DNA of 64,000 bases from Taenia hydatigena (taxonomy: Eukaryota; Platyhelminthes; Cestoda; Cyclophyllidea; Taeniidae), in NCBI GenBank assembly GCA_036345935.2, contig JADWOT020000001.1:16298828-16362827 (forward strand), read 5' to 3'. Both the position numbers and the translations under genes were made by a program. Each line of letters opens with the position of its first letter. The first letter of the stretch is position 1. The notes below the pieces were generated by a model that saw only the letters and a list, made by a program, of their open reading frames with translations, did not search any database and was not told the DNA's origin. Below are positions 20,401-33,300 of the stretch, piece by piece.

Positions 20401-23400
20401 AAGCAAAACAAGTGGACACAGGTGAGCATCTTCAAGGTAATCGAAATGTAGCGCTTCATGGATGACTGCAGGAAATCCTAGCTGATGCCAAATCAACTCA
20501 TCCATGTCGCTATCTAGCCGCTGCCTTCCGTCACATTGAATTTACTTGACACGGATCATTTCTACTCTTCGCCATGGTAAGATAATGGCAGCATGATTGT
20601 TATGGACGTACCTCTAGATCGGTCTTTGGAGTGACCTACATTTAGATTACATTGGAATTTGTCTATAGCCTGCTTTGCGCGCACAAATCTTGAAATTAGC
20701 TAAATGAAATTGGGAGCAGATGGATCTTATATCCCTATAAGGTCGGCTTAATAGCAGACAGCATGCAGCAGTCTCTAGATATCCGTCAACAGTCATTCGG
20801 CCTTTCAACTCCTGCCTGTTTGCTCTTTTTGAGTGATTTCAAAGATAACCCTTTGTGAGCGCCCCCCCCCTTGATCTATTTACTAGCTCATCCCATCAAC
20901 GTAGGTGGCATTGTGCCTCACCATATTACTTTGACCTCAAATGTCCTTCCAGTCGCATTACATACTAGCCCACATCGCCATTGCACTAAGTAGGTGAACC
21001 ATCTCTGGTATCTATCTATCATACCATTGGTGGCACGCAAATTTGAGCTGTCGACGTACATAAGTTATAAGCTTCAAGCTTTGTAACAACACCAACTTAG
21101 TCATCCTCACAGTAACAATAGCTTGTAGCTTTCTAACCACACGTCGATCCTTGTACATGCCAGCAAACAATCTCCTGCATTGACTTGTGCCTCCCTCAAG
21201 TCAGTTACCTCAGAGTTTCCACAATCTAGGTGGATAATGGACACCACATTGTGCGATGGCTTCCTTTTTTGGAGGTCATTCAATTGCGCGATAGATATTT
21301 CTGCAACATTTCGAAGGTGTTCAAGAAAACCCTTCTCTTCGAAAACAGGCGTAGCTAGTCAAGTACTCGAAAGCGCATCGCATTGCCGCAAGAAATCGTG
21401 CGATCTCATACACTTTCTATCTCATTCTCTTCCCAAACTGCAAGTTGTGGCCGTCTCGCCTTGACTCGAGACAATCCTAGCCAGGATAGGTCACAGGACT
21501 CGAATGTGAAACAACTATAAGCGGACTAGTGTTTTTGCTGATATCTAGAGGTAAATCGTTCGTCGAAATTACGACATTCTAGCTCACGCCTCCCTAAGAG
21601 CATCCTTTCAATACATCGGACTTTTATCACTTACTTTGTTTCACGAAAAATACATCTTTGGTCATGTTATCATGGACAGATACGTGTCAACTTGCTGCGC
21701 GATAGACAAGTCTGCTCTGATCAAGATGCACTTAGTGATTAGCTTGGCGTGAGTGAATGCTTGGTTTTGATGAAGGTCGTTGGATTCGCATAGATGCAAA
21801 AATGGGGTGGCAACCACTATGTCAGCGCTGTCAGAGTCAAGGCTACACGTGCTTGTGCAAACAACTGCAGGAGCACGCTGTGTTGTCGATTGTTTGAATT
21901 GGGCCGCCGGAAAACACTAAACACAGGCATTTTAATGCTTTCCCAGCTGATAAAACTGTTACATCGTGTCCGATTCGTAAGTGCAGAAACCAGCACACGC
22001 CTGACTGTCTGGATTGAAGTGACTTCCTCATGATGCCAAATAATTTGAGGCCAAGTCTGTTCGTGCTTTGGCAAAATGTTGAGGCAAAAGCAGCAATTGG
22101 AATATTTCTCCAAGACGAACTAAAAGAAATGCTTTGTCGACATGCAAAGCAGCTGAGGATGGGAGGGTCTACCGACGCGACTCAGATGTTGGGAGCCATT
22201 GCGCGGACAGACTAAAACAGGGGTCGGTAGAACCCACGAAAATAAAGGAAAGGTGTTAATGTGGCTAAAGACCGAATTCGAGCATTAAACTCAGCTACTG
22301 CTCCTGAATTTTCCTCTTTGTCTTAAATCACGTTTGTTGTGAGATAAACCAAGGTTCTAAGTCTACACAAAGCTACTCAGCTCCTCCTATTCAAACAAAG
22401 TTGCGGTTCCTTTAACCCAGTAAAATATTACCCTTGCCTACAAACGAGCGTCATTATCTAAGAGACGTCGTTAGGCAATAGCGGGGAGATAAGTGAAAGG
22501 CAAATCATAGCAGTCAATGTGAAGCTATTCAGTTACTGCAGCTGGTGCGTGCTGCAGAAAGGAGGCATTCGTATGATAAGTGGCTTGGTAAACACTCGGC
22601 TGAAGAGCAGCTGCAATGAGAAGAGGAGGCTAGTAAAGTTGGAGTCGTTGGACCGAAAGAGGTTCACCGATTAGCAGACATCCACTGTTGCATACGACAT
22701 GCCGAAATTGCCATGCAAATCCCATTGCCAATTTAAGTGACAATTTTGCTTTGCATTGCCACTTCCTCTCGCGTTAACTCAACTCTTTCCAAGTGGATCG
22801 CTTAATTGACAAAAAGTGTGCAAACGAAAAAGTAGCCTGTAAATTTCACTTAACGATGGATAGGGTGAGATACAACTACTTTTGCGAACCCAATGAACTG
22901 ATGTATAGAGTAATTATTGAGACGATGGAGTTCTCTTTGGCTCCTTGTGGGCACCATGGCCTTCCCCTTAATCTTTAGATGGCTCGTAATGTGAACCCCT
23001 TCAATGCAAACCACAGCTGTCCCCAGACGTCTGCACACTAGCTACGGCGGGCCACAAAGCATTTGCTATTGTGAGGACAGCATATGTTAACGCATGACCT
23101 GAGTAGCTTCAATCGTCTCTCCACTGCCAAGTGCTGACGTATCTCCCATGCGATGGCTGCACGGATGTCGTGCCTTCCAAATCATTTGATGGTCACTGGG
23201 GAGGAAAGGGTAGGACTTCGTCCAGATGAGCCATCAGATTTCATGTTGTGATCACCGCCTAGGGTCAATCAGTGTTTTAAATACTGGGGCGGTGAGTGAT
23301 TAATGTGTAGAGGGAAGTTCAATTGTAAATCGCTTTGCTGTTAAACGAGAGGTACCTTACTGTTATGTGAAAGGATCCTATTGGTCCCATTTATGGGGTA

Positions 23401-26287
23401 TTACTTTCATCCTTACAGCAAGAACACTATCCTTCCTCATTTCCAACCCACGCCTCCAAGCTTTTCGTTTTGTCTCTAGCTGCAAGTACATGATTTACTT
23501 TTGACAAACCTGAGTTGCATATGCTACTTATTTCCATATTAGGCTTTAACTAGCAAAGATGATTAAGCAATTTCCTTTGATGGCTCATCAAAATGGGTTG
23601 CTTACCACCTCAGTCACCCTTTCTCTAATGTACCTTGATGTTCCTTCAATTGGTTTAAGCTAAGGACGCTTCACTTGTTGTCCGGATGTTACGTTGATCA
23701 CCATTGTTGTAGTAGAAGTAGTGCAAGAGTTGTTTCTGGTCCTGCATCACCCAATGTGTGTGGCGGCGAATGCGGCTAAAAGTCAAGATGCTTCCTCTTT
23801 CCCCTCCATCTCTTACATTCAGTTTTGCTACTACAATTTGTGGCATGTAATGCATTTGGCTAGTATTATCCCAACCCCACGGATTCGCGAAAATGGCTGG
23901 TTAAATGTTACTGACTTGGCTTAGAATCCTCGTTGGACAGCTGATGTACACAGTCAGCCATTGCAAGGTGGGTGGTGCTGCATGGAAAACACTCACAAAA
24001 TAATTGCGCCAGCCATTAACATTTAAGTGCTTCCAAAGAGATTTTGAAACGCCACTCTGATGTTCCCTTTTTATTCACTTTACCAGGGCTTGAGTATCAT
24101 CCAGCTTGATAACAAAGATGGGGGTAGGACATGGGAGTGGTTCAGACATTTGTTGTGCCCTTCTTTTCTCGCTAGACCGCTGGCCTCAAATGGCGACCGT
24201 TAGAGAAGGCTGTCGAATGCCTAATCAACGTGGTCTTGGATAACCCTCCAGAAGGGTCTATAAAAAGTTGGACAATGGCGGATGGTTGTGGCCACTTCTG
24301 TACTCCAGTTACAAATCAATGTGACTTCAGATTCTGCACCCCAAAAATCGCTTAACGCTTAGGTTAATAAGGTCAACTCTAGGGTTTAAGCGATGTAATT
24401 CTCGACGCTAGCAAACTCACCTACTCAAATGAGAAGGAAATCATGCTAGAACTTCTGCAGTCGAACGGTGGATTAGTTAAGAGAGGAAGTGGATGTTGAG
24501 GGCATGCGAAACGTGTTCCATGCTCAGTATGTGGGTTCGTTCTACCCTACCGAGAAGATGAACATGACATGTTAGAGGACTGTGGCGTTTGCTATCTCGT
24601 CAGAAAATTTTTGTTTTATCTTAGTTTTTTACTCCCTGCAACTTCGTTTAGTAGGACTTAGTTTGGTTGGCACCAATTATACATGCTTCGGGTAGGAGTA
24701 AGACCAATCGAAGCAGCATTGAGTTGCGTGCTGGCAATGAGATTTGTGTCTAAATGTGAGAAAGGCGATTTAGCACATTTGAGATGTTGGATGGTTGGTA
24801 CTGATTGAGCCATTTTGTCAGGCAAAAGGGGATTTCCGGAAGCGAATTGACCTGTGGACCTTGAAGGTGGCGTGAAACGTGAGCCGAATTCTGTTAGGCA
24901 TAACCTGGGTCTGCCTCGATGGGTTAAGCGTAGTCATCGCTTCTGCATGTGATGCTGTGACCTACGTAGACTCTCACCTCCGAGACGGTGGAAGCAAGGG
25001 AGAGTATTGCGCTTTTAAAAGAAGAAGAAGACGAAAAGTGGACATATGGTGATATCGAGCGAGTGAGCTCCTATGTCTCTAATAAAAAGACTCAACTTCC
25101 ACCTGTCTTCACCCGTGCATGATCACATTTATTTTCCCTGGATGATAATTTCAAAGCTGATAGCATAACGGCAATCGTTTCAATCATTAGACCTTTGACT
25201 GGCTACAAGCTGGCCATCGAAATCAAGATCTGCGTGTGATGTTGAACTGTGCCCTACACTTGAACTAACATGTTCAAAGGTTTAATCAGAGTCGTGAAGC
25301 AGATACAAATGATTTGCAACCAAATCGTTTGACCGTATTTGCACCAAAAATCACAAAATAGCCCTTCCTATTAACTGGATGGTAACTTCTGCTGTAGGCG
25401 CCTTCCACCCGACCACAGGCCAATTTCAACGTGCTCTACAGTTTCGAAACGAGTTATTGCTAAACCATGGACATTGCATGCATCCGCCACACGACTTCAA
25501 GCGCCACCAAGCCTTGCCATCGAGCACGCTTGCTGCAGTCTTTTCATTCTGGTCACATCGTCTTGTTTTAAATGAGCTACTTCATAATCAGTATTATGGA
25601 ACCCATCTGCTCTCAATTCTTCCTTGAAACCAAGGTGACCTTGTACAAAATATGTATATTACTGTGAAAAGTAAATGCAGATGGATGTTCAGAAGGGGCG
25701 CTTATTCACCCAGCGCTCTCGAACATTCTAGCGGATAGCGGATCCATGTGTGGGCTGAGCAAATCCTTCTGGCAAAAAATCACTATAGTTTAAAGGAGGA
25801 AGAGTCTTAATCTGGGGCGGATATAAAGTGCAACTTAGTTTTCGTATTTTAGGGACAAGAACTTCGGCAATTTATTTGAGACCCGATTCGCAAACACAAT
25901 GGCACCTCACTGGTGAGGTGTTGTTAGGTAGCTAACAACGCTGCTCCAAATTCCAACCATTCGCAGGCCACAAATGATCAGTTTTTCCCTTCTTCTTCAA
26001 TTGTTTGCGTGTCGTAGCAACTCTCTTACTGAAGCATGGTCAGTAGCAGCCCACCTTACGCGTACGTCTACAGCGAGGGACGGATGAAATGCGACTGAAG
26101 GTGAATGAGTCTAGTTTATCATGCTCAGTGTGAAGGTGTGAGAGTGAGAATATTTGTCGCAGCTGCGAGTATATTCTGGACCCGGTTTTCTGATAAATGA
26201 TACAGAAATTGTGATAAATTTTTACCTGCCCAAGAGAGAAGTGACAGTGAGTCCACTAACGTGGTTAATTGGATAATGCGAATAGGA
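20401..26287. other. Long stretch without a supported gene
   Basis: No exon, RNA gene or repeat shared with the rest of the window was identified. A run of nine C residues occurs at about 20862-20870. Overlapping opposite-strand ORFs at 21794-22215 show no domain. A purine-rich GAAGAAGAAG patch lies at about 25018-25030. Confidence 0.4.
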
Positions 26288-26690
26288 GGTGCTGGATGGA
26301 TGCAAGTGAGCCTCTTGGCGGCTATGGCTTCTAGCAGACGCTTCCGTGTATAATGCCACATTTTCCTACAGTGACAAGCATGGTCAAAGTGTTTTATGTG
26401 TAAGTTCATCATCCCAGTACTTGCACAAAATTGCACAATCTCAAAGTCTTGGATTGCTATAAACTTAAGGAGAGGTTGATCCAGTAGGCATATGACACAG
26501 ATGCCATTTGGCGCACACTGTATTTTACAGCAATAAAACTTAGAGGAAAGTTGTTTGAGTGGTAGGTATGGTGGACAAGTTATAAAAGAGGATGTCAATG
26601 AAACCTACAGTTTGAATTATGTTATAGTTAAGATAGTCAGGTGAGAGCTCCTTCTCTGCCATGTCTGCATTCCTTCTCCTAAGATTAGGC
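26288..26690 (+). repeat. Dispersed repeat E, copy 2
   Basis: This is the second copy of the repeat at 20018-20400, in the same orientation about 6.3 kb away. It contains a 157-codon minus ORF (26125-26598) that extends beyond the repeat. Because the frame is not shared with copy 1 I do not treat that ORF as a gene. Confidence 0.7.
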
Positions 26691-29600
26691 GAAGCCAGGA
26701 GCCACTTGTGTTCCAGATGAATCCCTTCGAATTATGCTATTGAGTCCGTCGGTTGGGCATATTTGCGCTATTTGGTAAGACCACGCTCTGCCCTTGTTCC
26801 ATTTTTCAAAACCATTTCTTCTGTTCGTACTTTCGTCTTCATGCTTGTGTGAGGTATGATGACTCCAGGCAATGATTTTGGAGTGGAAAAGGGTGCTTAA
26901 GAATATTTTTAATTGTAACTGTTCCATTCTTACAAGTTTTGTGTTTATTGGTACTTTTCACGTCCGATTTCCCAAACACATGTGGCCTAAAGCTCCAATT
27001 GTATCTTTGGGCTATCTTAGAATCCATCCCCTTGTTCTGAGCGCCTGCATGGTGTTCTAGCATTGTGAGGTCATTGGGACACCTAGACTGATGTGATGAT
27101 TGTTGTCACAGTCCTTCTCTACCTGTCCTTAGCCTGTTTTCTTCTCCTCCTTCTCGTACTTTACAGAAATGTCGCATTTATCATGGATTGCTAACTGGGC
27201 GACTGAATTTTGACGGATGGTAATCGGAGGCATCACTGTTTCTTCTCAAAAGATGCAGCCACTATTTAGCGCCCGGCTACTGACTGCCAGTCCTGGACTT
27301 TTGAAACAGGGACCACTTCAAATCCATAAGAATAGGCTTTGTGTGCGCACGAGTATGTGAGTGTGGTGTACTGTAGAGAGAATCGCTCCCTGGGAAATGC
27401 TTACCTTTTTGAGACGAAAGGGTTCTGGACTGAGGTCGACCCACTCAACGCAACACAAATGGACGGTAGCGAAGGGTTTCTTTCTGTTAAAAAGGGTCCG
27501 AGCCTAGTAAAATCCATTGCCGTGTCCACTGGACAATGCAAGTGCCACACAAGGTGGAACCACAAAGCTAAACTATAAAAGGAAAGTACCTTTGGGTGGG
27601 GCGCAGAGGGTAGGGCGATAAAAGAGAGAAGGACGGGGAAGTAGTGAGCCATGTTATCGTCCACAATGTTTAGACGACAAAGTGGCCCGAAAAGTAAGAG
27701 TTAGCATCAATAATACACCATTTTGGAAATGAGTAATGAAGTGTGACAGTATATTTACAAAAGAAGGATATTGGGAGTAGTTTTCGGCAATCAATGAGTT
27801 TCTCCCCTTGAAAGAATGCACTGGTGGTGTCCGAATTTGGCCGATGGCGTCAATAAGAGTTGTCGATTTTTTTCGGTTTGGTTGTGGGCTAGGTGATTCG
27901 ATTGTTTATTTTCGCCTAACTATTTTACCAATGAACTTGGAATACTGACCGTGCATTCGTGTGCACGCGATAGACGAGTAGTGGCCTGATTGTGCGAGCT
28001 TTCCATGTTACCTCCATGTTGGCTTTCAGGACTCCACGCGGAAATGTGTGGAGTGCATTAGTCCACTCCCACTTGCTTTATTCCAGTGGTTAGACAAATA
28101 CGGTTTCAAGAAGGTGCAATCAGCTTTTAAAGCAGTGGTTGTTGTTTGCCGATTCGCTTCACAAAGGTGATCTCGAGCTGCGTTAGTACAGGTCTGATCA
28201 ACTTGGGCAATAGGCTTCAGTAAATACGGGTTCTACAATGTCTTACCACTTACCGTCCCATCTTCGCACTGTTCAAAAATCACGGTTGAATGGTGCAATG
28301 CCTTTAATCACGAGACCTACTTGGGAATCACTTTTCTTCAAATCTCAACATTGTCACTTTATTCCTCTCATTGAAGTGAAAACCACCATGAGCATATTGG
28401 CTTCCTAAAGATAGCTGACTGAGACCGCTCTCTGAAACCTCTGGCTTGGCTAAAAGCCGTGCACTTTAACCCCCTAGTCCATTCATCCCTCATGTATGAC
28501 ATGTCCGTTTCATATTGACTGAACGTTGATACTGCCACATGTGTGGGATTGTGTTGAAGAATGCGCTATTGTTTGACTCATTAAGTTCGCGGTGGTTCGA
28601 AGAGCTTCTGTGTCGATCAATGCTCTCTGCCATGCTGGTGGGGGGTAATAGTTCAATTAGCATACATAGCTTAGAGATATGATGCCATCAGAAGTAGGAT
28701 TGAAGAATGTGGTGCTATCCGATTAATAAACTGCTGTGGTTGCAGGAACACTGAAATGGCACGGAATGCTAAATGAAGCGTGCACACTGCAGCTACGTGG
28801 TGATATCAGCTACGCGCTAAAGCCAATGCTGGCGAGGAGGACAGGAACTCGTGTCGTAGTTGTTTGAGGTGCGCGTAGGACCAGATGGATGATAAGGCAT
28901 CTGCATGTGAGTGTCCTACTTATTCCGAGGGATGGTTGATTCGGCGTCAGTGTCACCGTAATGTCGCTTGGTTGGGAAGCGGAAGATGAAATTAAGTCGT
29001 GTAGCACAATGTGATGCAGTGTAGTGTGGTGGTCATAATTATGGGAACAGTGGGTGATAAGACGACTCTGACGGTGGAGACGCAGCGTTTAGTAATTGGA
29101 AAGGGTAATTTGGTGTGTTGTGGTAGAAAGGTATAGGCTGACGTACTCTGATGTGGACATACCGGCAAAGAGCAATGAATGATGTGTGAAACGGAAAGAC
29201 TTGATGACCCTGAAAATGGCCACATTTGATGTCTGTTTAGAAGTAACTCGCCAATGAAGGACAAAAGAAGAGTGACATGGGAAGGAATGTCGCTAAAGGA
29301 GCTGCGCAGTTCAAGTCACTTTCTTCATTGTTTTTCTCTTTTAGATAAAAATGCCAACAAAATGAGATTAGCAAGTGAAGCATTCGCTTTATAGATTGGA
29401 GCATCATTCCTATTTAATCAGCTCGATGCTGCTTGGTTTGGTCTGTTTGAGCGCATTCAATCGAGGTTTTTAACAGTGGTATTATCAGTAATGTGCTCTA
29501 GTGTCTGGTTTTCCGCCCGTCCTTCAAAGCCATCCTTTCCCGATTGAGCATTACCTTTTCAATTTTATAACCGAGTGTTCCAGTGGCCGCTTGTAGTGAA

Positions 29601-29923
29601 ACCGCATCAGAGGTCGTGCTGCCGCGGTCTCATTTCAAATTCCCGGACCACAGGTGTGGCATTTCTGTGGATGTGAGAAAATGGCATTCGGACCACTGCA
29701 CGAAGGCACACTTAGACGGGAATTTCAATTCGCTTTCCTCAAATGAAGTCGAGACAACATATCCTTCCGTTTAGCTCCCTAGTGTCAGGAAGCTAAGTAA
29801 AAAGGGGAATGAGGATGCGGTGGTGATAAACAGAACACAAGACCCGGAGGTGGTGGAGGAGTTTGCGAAGCGTGTTATTCTAGTCCTCCGCTTTCTGCAT
29901 CACTTGTCTCCCTCAATTCCTTG
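26691..29923. other. Unassigned
   Basis: There is no supported gene. At 27339-27664 two fully overlapping ORFs on opposite strands both look protein-like. The minus one meets a good donor (AAAAAG|GTAAGC near 27401), but I could not choose between them. About 28800-29060 is G-rich on the plus strand. Confidence 0.35.
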
Positions 29924-30322
29924 CTACTGCTGAGTCCTCATAAAGTGGGTATTTAGAATTGCCACTGAATTCCTCTTCGGCAGCCTTTCTTCCAGCACTA
30001 ATGGCTGCATTTGACCGTTTATCACTAACGACAATGTGGAAGCCTTGAGTTGAAAGATGCCTCCAATCTTGCGTTTATTCTTTACCTCCGAAATATTTTC
30101 TGGTATTTCGGTGAGGTTCCCCAATTGTGACTTTTGCTTGGATGCGTGAAAACATGCTGCATCTGTACCCTTTACAAGTGGCACAACTTGACGAATCATT
30201 TTTAAAGAGATAGCTGAAATTGTAGCTTCTAACGCCTCATTAGGATGCTGAATTATCACTAGCGTGGGATGTTTCACTAAACCATCGTAATCAGCTGCCG
30301 ATTCTTTAACAAACTCAACCCA
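29924..30322 (-). CDS. Candidate exon, unidentified protein
   Basis: A minus-strand open segment of about 132 codons runs from just after an in-frame TGA (30323-30325) to a stop at 29924. The peptide has balanced, protein-like composition: FVKESAADYDGLVKHP, then TLVIIQHPNEALEATISAIS, then a Lys-rich middle and a C-terminal LEERLPKRNSVAILNTHF. There is no competing antisense ORF. A possible donor (GAG|GTAAAG) lies inside at the codons for SEVK, so the exon may be shorter. The first clear upstream AG is weak. An armadillo- or HEAT-like helical protein is imaginable from the first half, but no family can be named. Confidence 0.33.
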   Translation of the reverse strand, partial: WVEFVKESAADYDGLVKHPTLVIIQHPNEALEATISAISLKMIRQVVPLVKGTDAACFHASKQKSQLGNLTEIPENISEVKNKRKIGGIFQLKASTLSLVINGQMQPLVLEERLPKRNSVAILNTHFMRTQQ

Positions 30323-33300
30323 TCAAATAGTCGATGTCATCTGGATTCTTTCAAAGCTGTGTTATACTTAAAAAAATTTTTCTTTTGGTTTGGGAAAATT
30401 TTTGCTCATCGGTTGTGAATAAACGTGTGAAGCAAATGACATACACCATAGTAGAAATGTTTTAGAAACACTTGACAAACATTCAAAAAATTTAAAACTA
30501 TTGCCATCAGTAAAATTAGAAACCTCGTCGTTTTCTGCATTTATCACTCCTATTTACCATTATTTTGCATGAAAACAATTTTGATTTACTAATTCTCGCC
30601 AAAGAAAGGGCGCAATATTGTAAAATTCAGAACACACTTTTCTTAGAAAATTCCAACACTGCGTCACTCGAACCGCATAGCACCGAATTTTCAAGTTGAC
30701 TGAATAGGCTCCTGTAATTCTTGAACTTAGGGCAATCAACTGTGAAAAATTTTTCAAGACCATTTTATGCAGAACGCAAATGGCTACTTATAGGTTCTTC
30801 CAACATTGCGCAAGACTGCAGGAAAACATACCGTGCGATAGGCATTGTCCACAGAAACCATTAAGAAACGTAGCACAAACGCACTTCTGTTTCCCTTTTT
30901 CTTTTACATTTGTTATTTAATTGTTAACTGCAAGTGCCAGAAAAGGATGAAAATCATCACCTGGAGAAGTATCGCAAAAAAGATTCGGAGGTTGAAGGAA
31001 TGTTCCAAACGATATATTTTTTGGGCTTTACTTAAAGGAGGTGGCGATAAATCCTTTTTACTCATGCACTCGAATTAGAGAGCAAGTGATGGGGTATAAA
31101 TAAACCAAATTTAATTGTATCTGGCAATCAGGTTACTATAACGTATCGAGTCTTCCAAGATGTGGTAGAGGATAGTGCAGGAATTCTTATGAGAGCATGA
31201 CGGGGATGAGAGGCAGTGGTGATGACCGCAGGGCCACTCGGATTAGCAGAGGTACAAACCGCAGATTTGGGGGAGACCTCGAGGTCAGGTATGTTTTCAA
31301 ACAAGATGGACAACCAATATAATGTGGAAGATAAAGTGTGATATCGTTCAATATGCACTCGCCAACTTATTCTACTCCAACACAACATCTCATGCTGTGG
31401 AGGTTTGCGTGATATATTTCCGCCTCTCGTTTCGCTTCGTCGAATGCGCATGAGCGCAAACAAGCATATCACCCGTTGCTTATAATCACGTTCAATTATA
31501 ATTTATTTTTTTTTAAATGTCCAGACTTTACAACGATTTCTATAATCCAAATATGTTTATTCCTGCTTTCATTATGACACATTTGCTCTATTTGTCTGAC
31601 GTACTATCTTTCGTCGATTTCACTCACATCGCATTTTTTCGCGCAAATGTCCTCTCTTCTTCTTTTTAACATTTTGCTCGTACAATCTGTGATAATGATG
31701 AAGTCTCTCATTTGCACAGTAACCTCGGAACTAGACATTAAACTTCAACTACTTATAACGACTTGCCTTTAATTTTATTCAGAGAAGCTGCACAATTTCT
31801 TTTTTGTCTTAGCCATTTTATTTGCGCTTCAAAGGTTGACTACAAGGAAAGTTTTTCCATTCATCTTTTACAATAAGCTTTACCTTGTATCAGTCCAAAT
31901 GCTAGGCGACGCCTTCACATTTCTATCCGAGTGGCCCAGGACTAGTACCTTAAGGCATGGCATCTTATAAATTTTGGACCATTTGACAGATCAGTGACTT
32001 ATAAACTTAACTGGAATAAGCTGCGGTCACACCGAATAAATTACAACTCAGAGGAGAGAGAAATTAACACATCATTGAACCGTGACTGAACTAATTTAAT
32101 GTAGCATGCAAATCACACGTGCCATAATGCGGCATATCGACAGCACAATGACTGTGTAGGGACGCAGATTAAACTGTTTATTGCAATGACTTTTAAGAGT
32201 CAGAGTGGCAATCATGAGAGGAGAAATAAGAAGGCAGTGATGAGAATAAGCAGTGCAGACATCCAAAGAGTGCGTTATGATCCTCCTTTTAAGAAGTAGC
32301 ATGAAGCCCACCAATGGAAAGAATCGAGCGTAGGCTGATGGATTGGTAAGACGCTCCTCTGATTGCTCACTGCTCAAGTGGCTTCAAGGAAGTGACCTCA
32401 CTGCCTTGAGGGAGTTAAATCCGGCCGAAAATGTCGTCAAATGATCGCATTCGCACACCACAACTAAGCTGGCTGTCTCACGCGTCACCTAAAGTTGAAT
32501 GCACAAACTGTCGTGTCAGTTTTACAAGTCATAGTTCTACACGAACTGCGTAAAGCGGACCGAATCATAGAGTAAAGGCGCAGACGACGAAGATCCTCAA
32601 CAATTGAGCTATTTTTGCGGATTTTACTCACAGTAGTTGAGGCTGAAGTGTGGCATCTTAACAACTATTACCAGCATGTCCATATCTGTGGAGGCAAGGA
32701 ATTGAGAAAGAATGATGGTAGAGGCATGTCTCCTCTTACCTACAAGGCGACTTGCCCATTTGTTATGTGGCTACGAAGGTTCCTCCCCTTAGAACGCAGT
32801 AAATGTTTGGTCTATTAAGTGACACTCTTCGTCCGTAAGTCGGAATAGGAATCCAAAAAATCTTTAAAACTCGATGCATACTTCCTATCCACAAACTTCG
32901 TTAGGTCAGTACATTTGGGTGGCTGCAGGTTGTCTATCAAGGCACTACCGAGATCCCCTGTCTACCTCATCCTTACTAAAAATGGGTTGCAGTGTTTATT
33001 TTAAAATACTGTGCAAATGCATAATCATTCATGCCACCATTCTAGTGGCTCCATGGTAGCACTAGGTACGATTTCCAACCTTAGTTGAGCACCCAAATTT
33101 ATGCCACTGTTCAGTTAAAATAGAAGAGCTATTTTAAATGTCGTCACCTTGCATTCAGACGTGGACCAGACTTTGCTGTCTGCCCTTAAGTGGTTGCACG
33201 ATGGTTTTCATAAGGATACGGATAGAGGAGTGGATTTTCTGGAGAATATCTGTGCACTTCCTTCTCGTTTAGCTAGCGATGGGCAGCGAAGAAGGTGTTT

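Noticed and set aside
20862..20870. Run of nine C residues as a possible assembly or regulatory feature
   Set aside because: Too short and isolated to support a claim.
26125..26598. 157-codon minus ORF
   Set aside because: Largely inside dispersed repeat E and not preserved in the other copy.
27339..27664. Overlapping opposite-strand ORFs, the minus one with a good splice donor
   Set aside because: Both readings look equally protein-like and neither has a second splice signal, so no call could be made.
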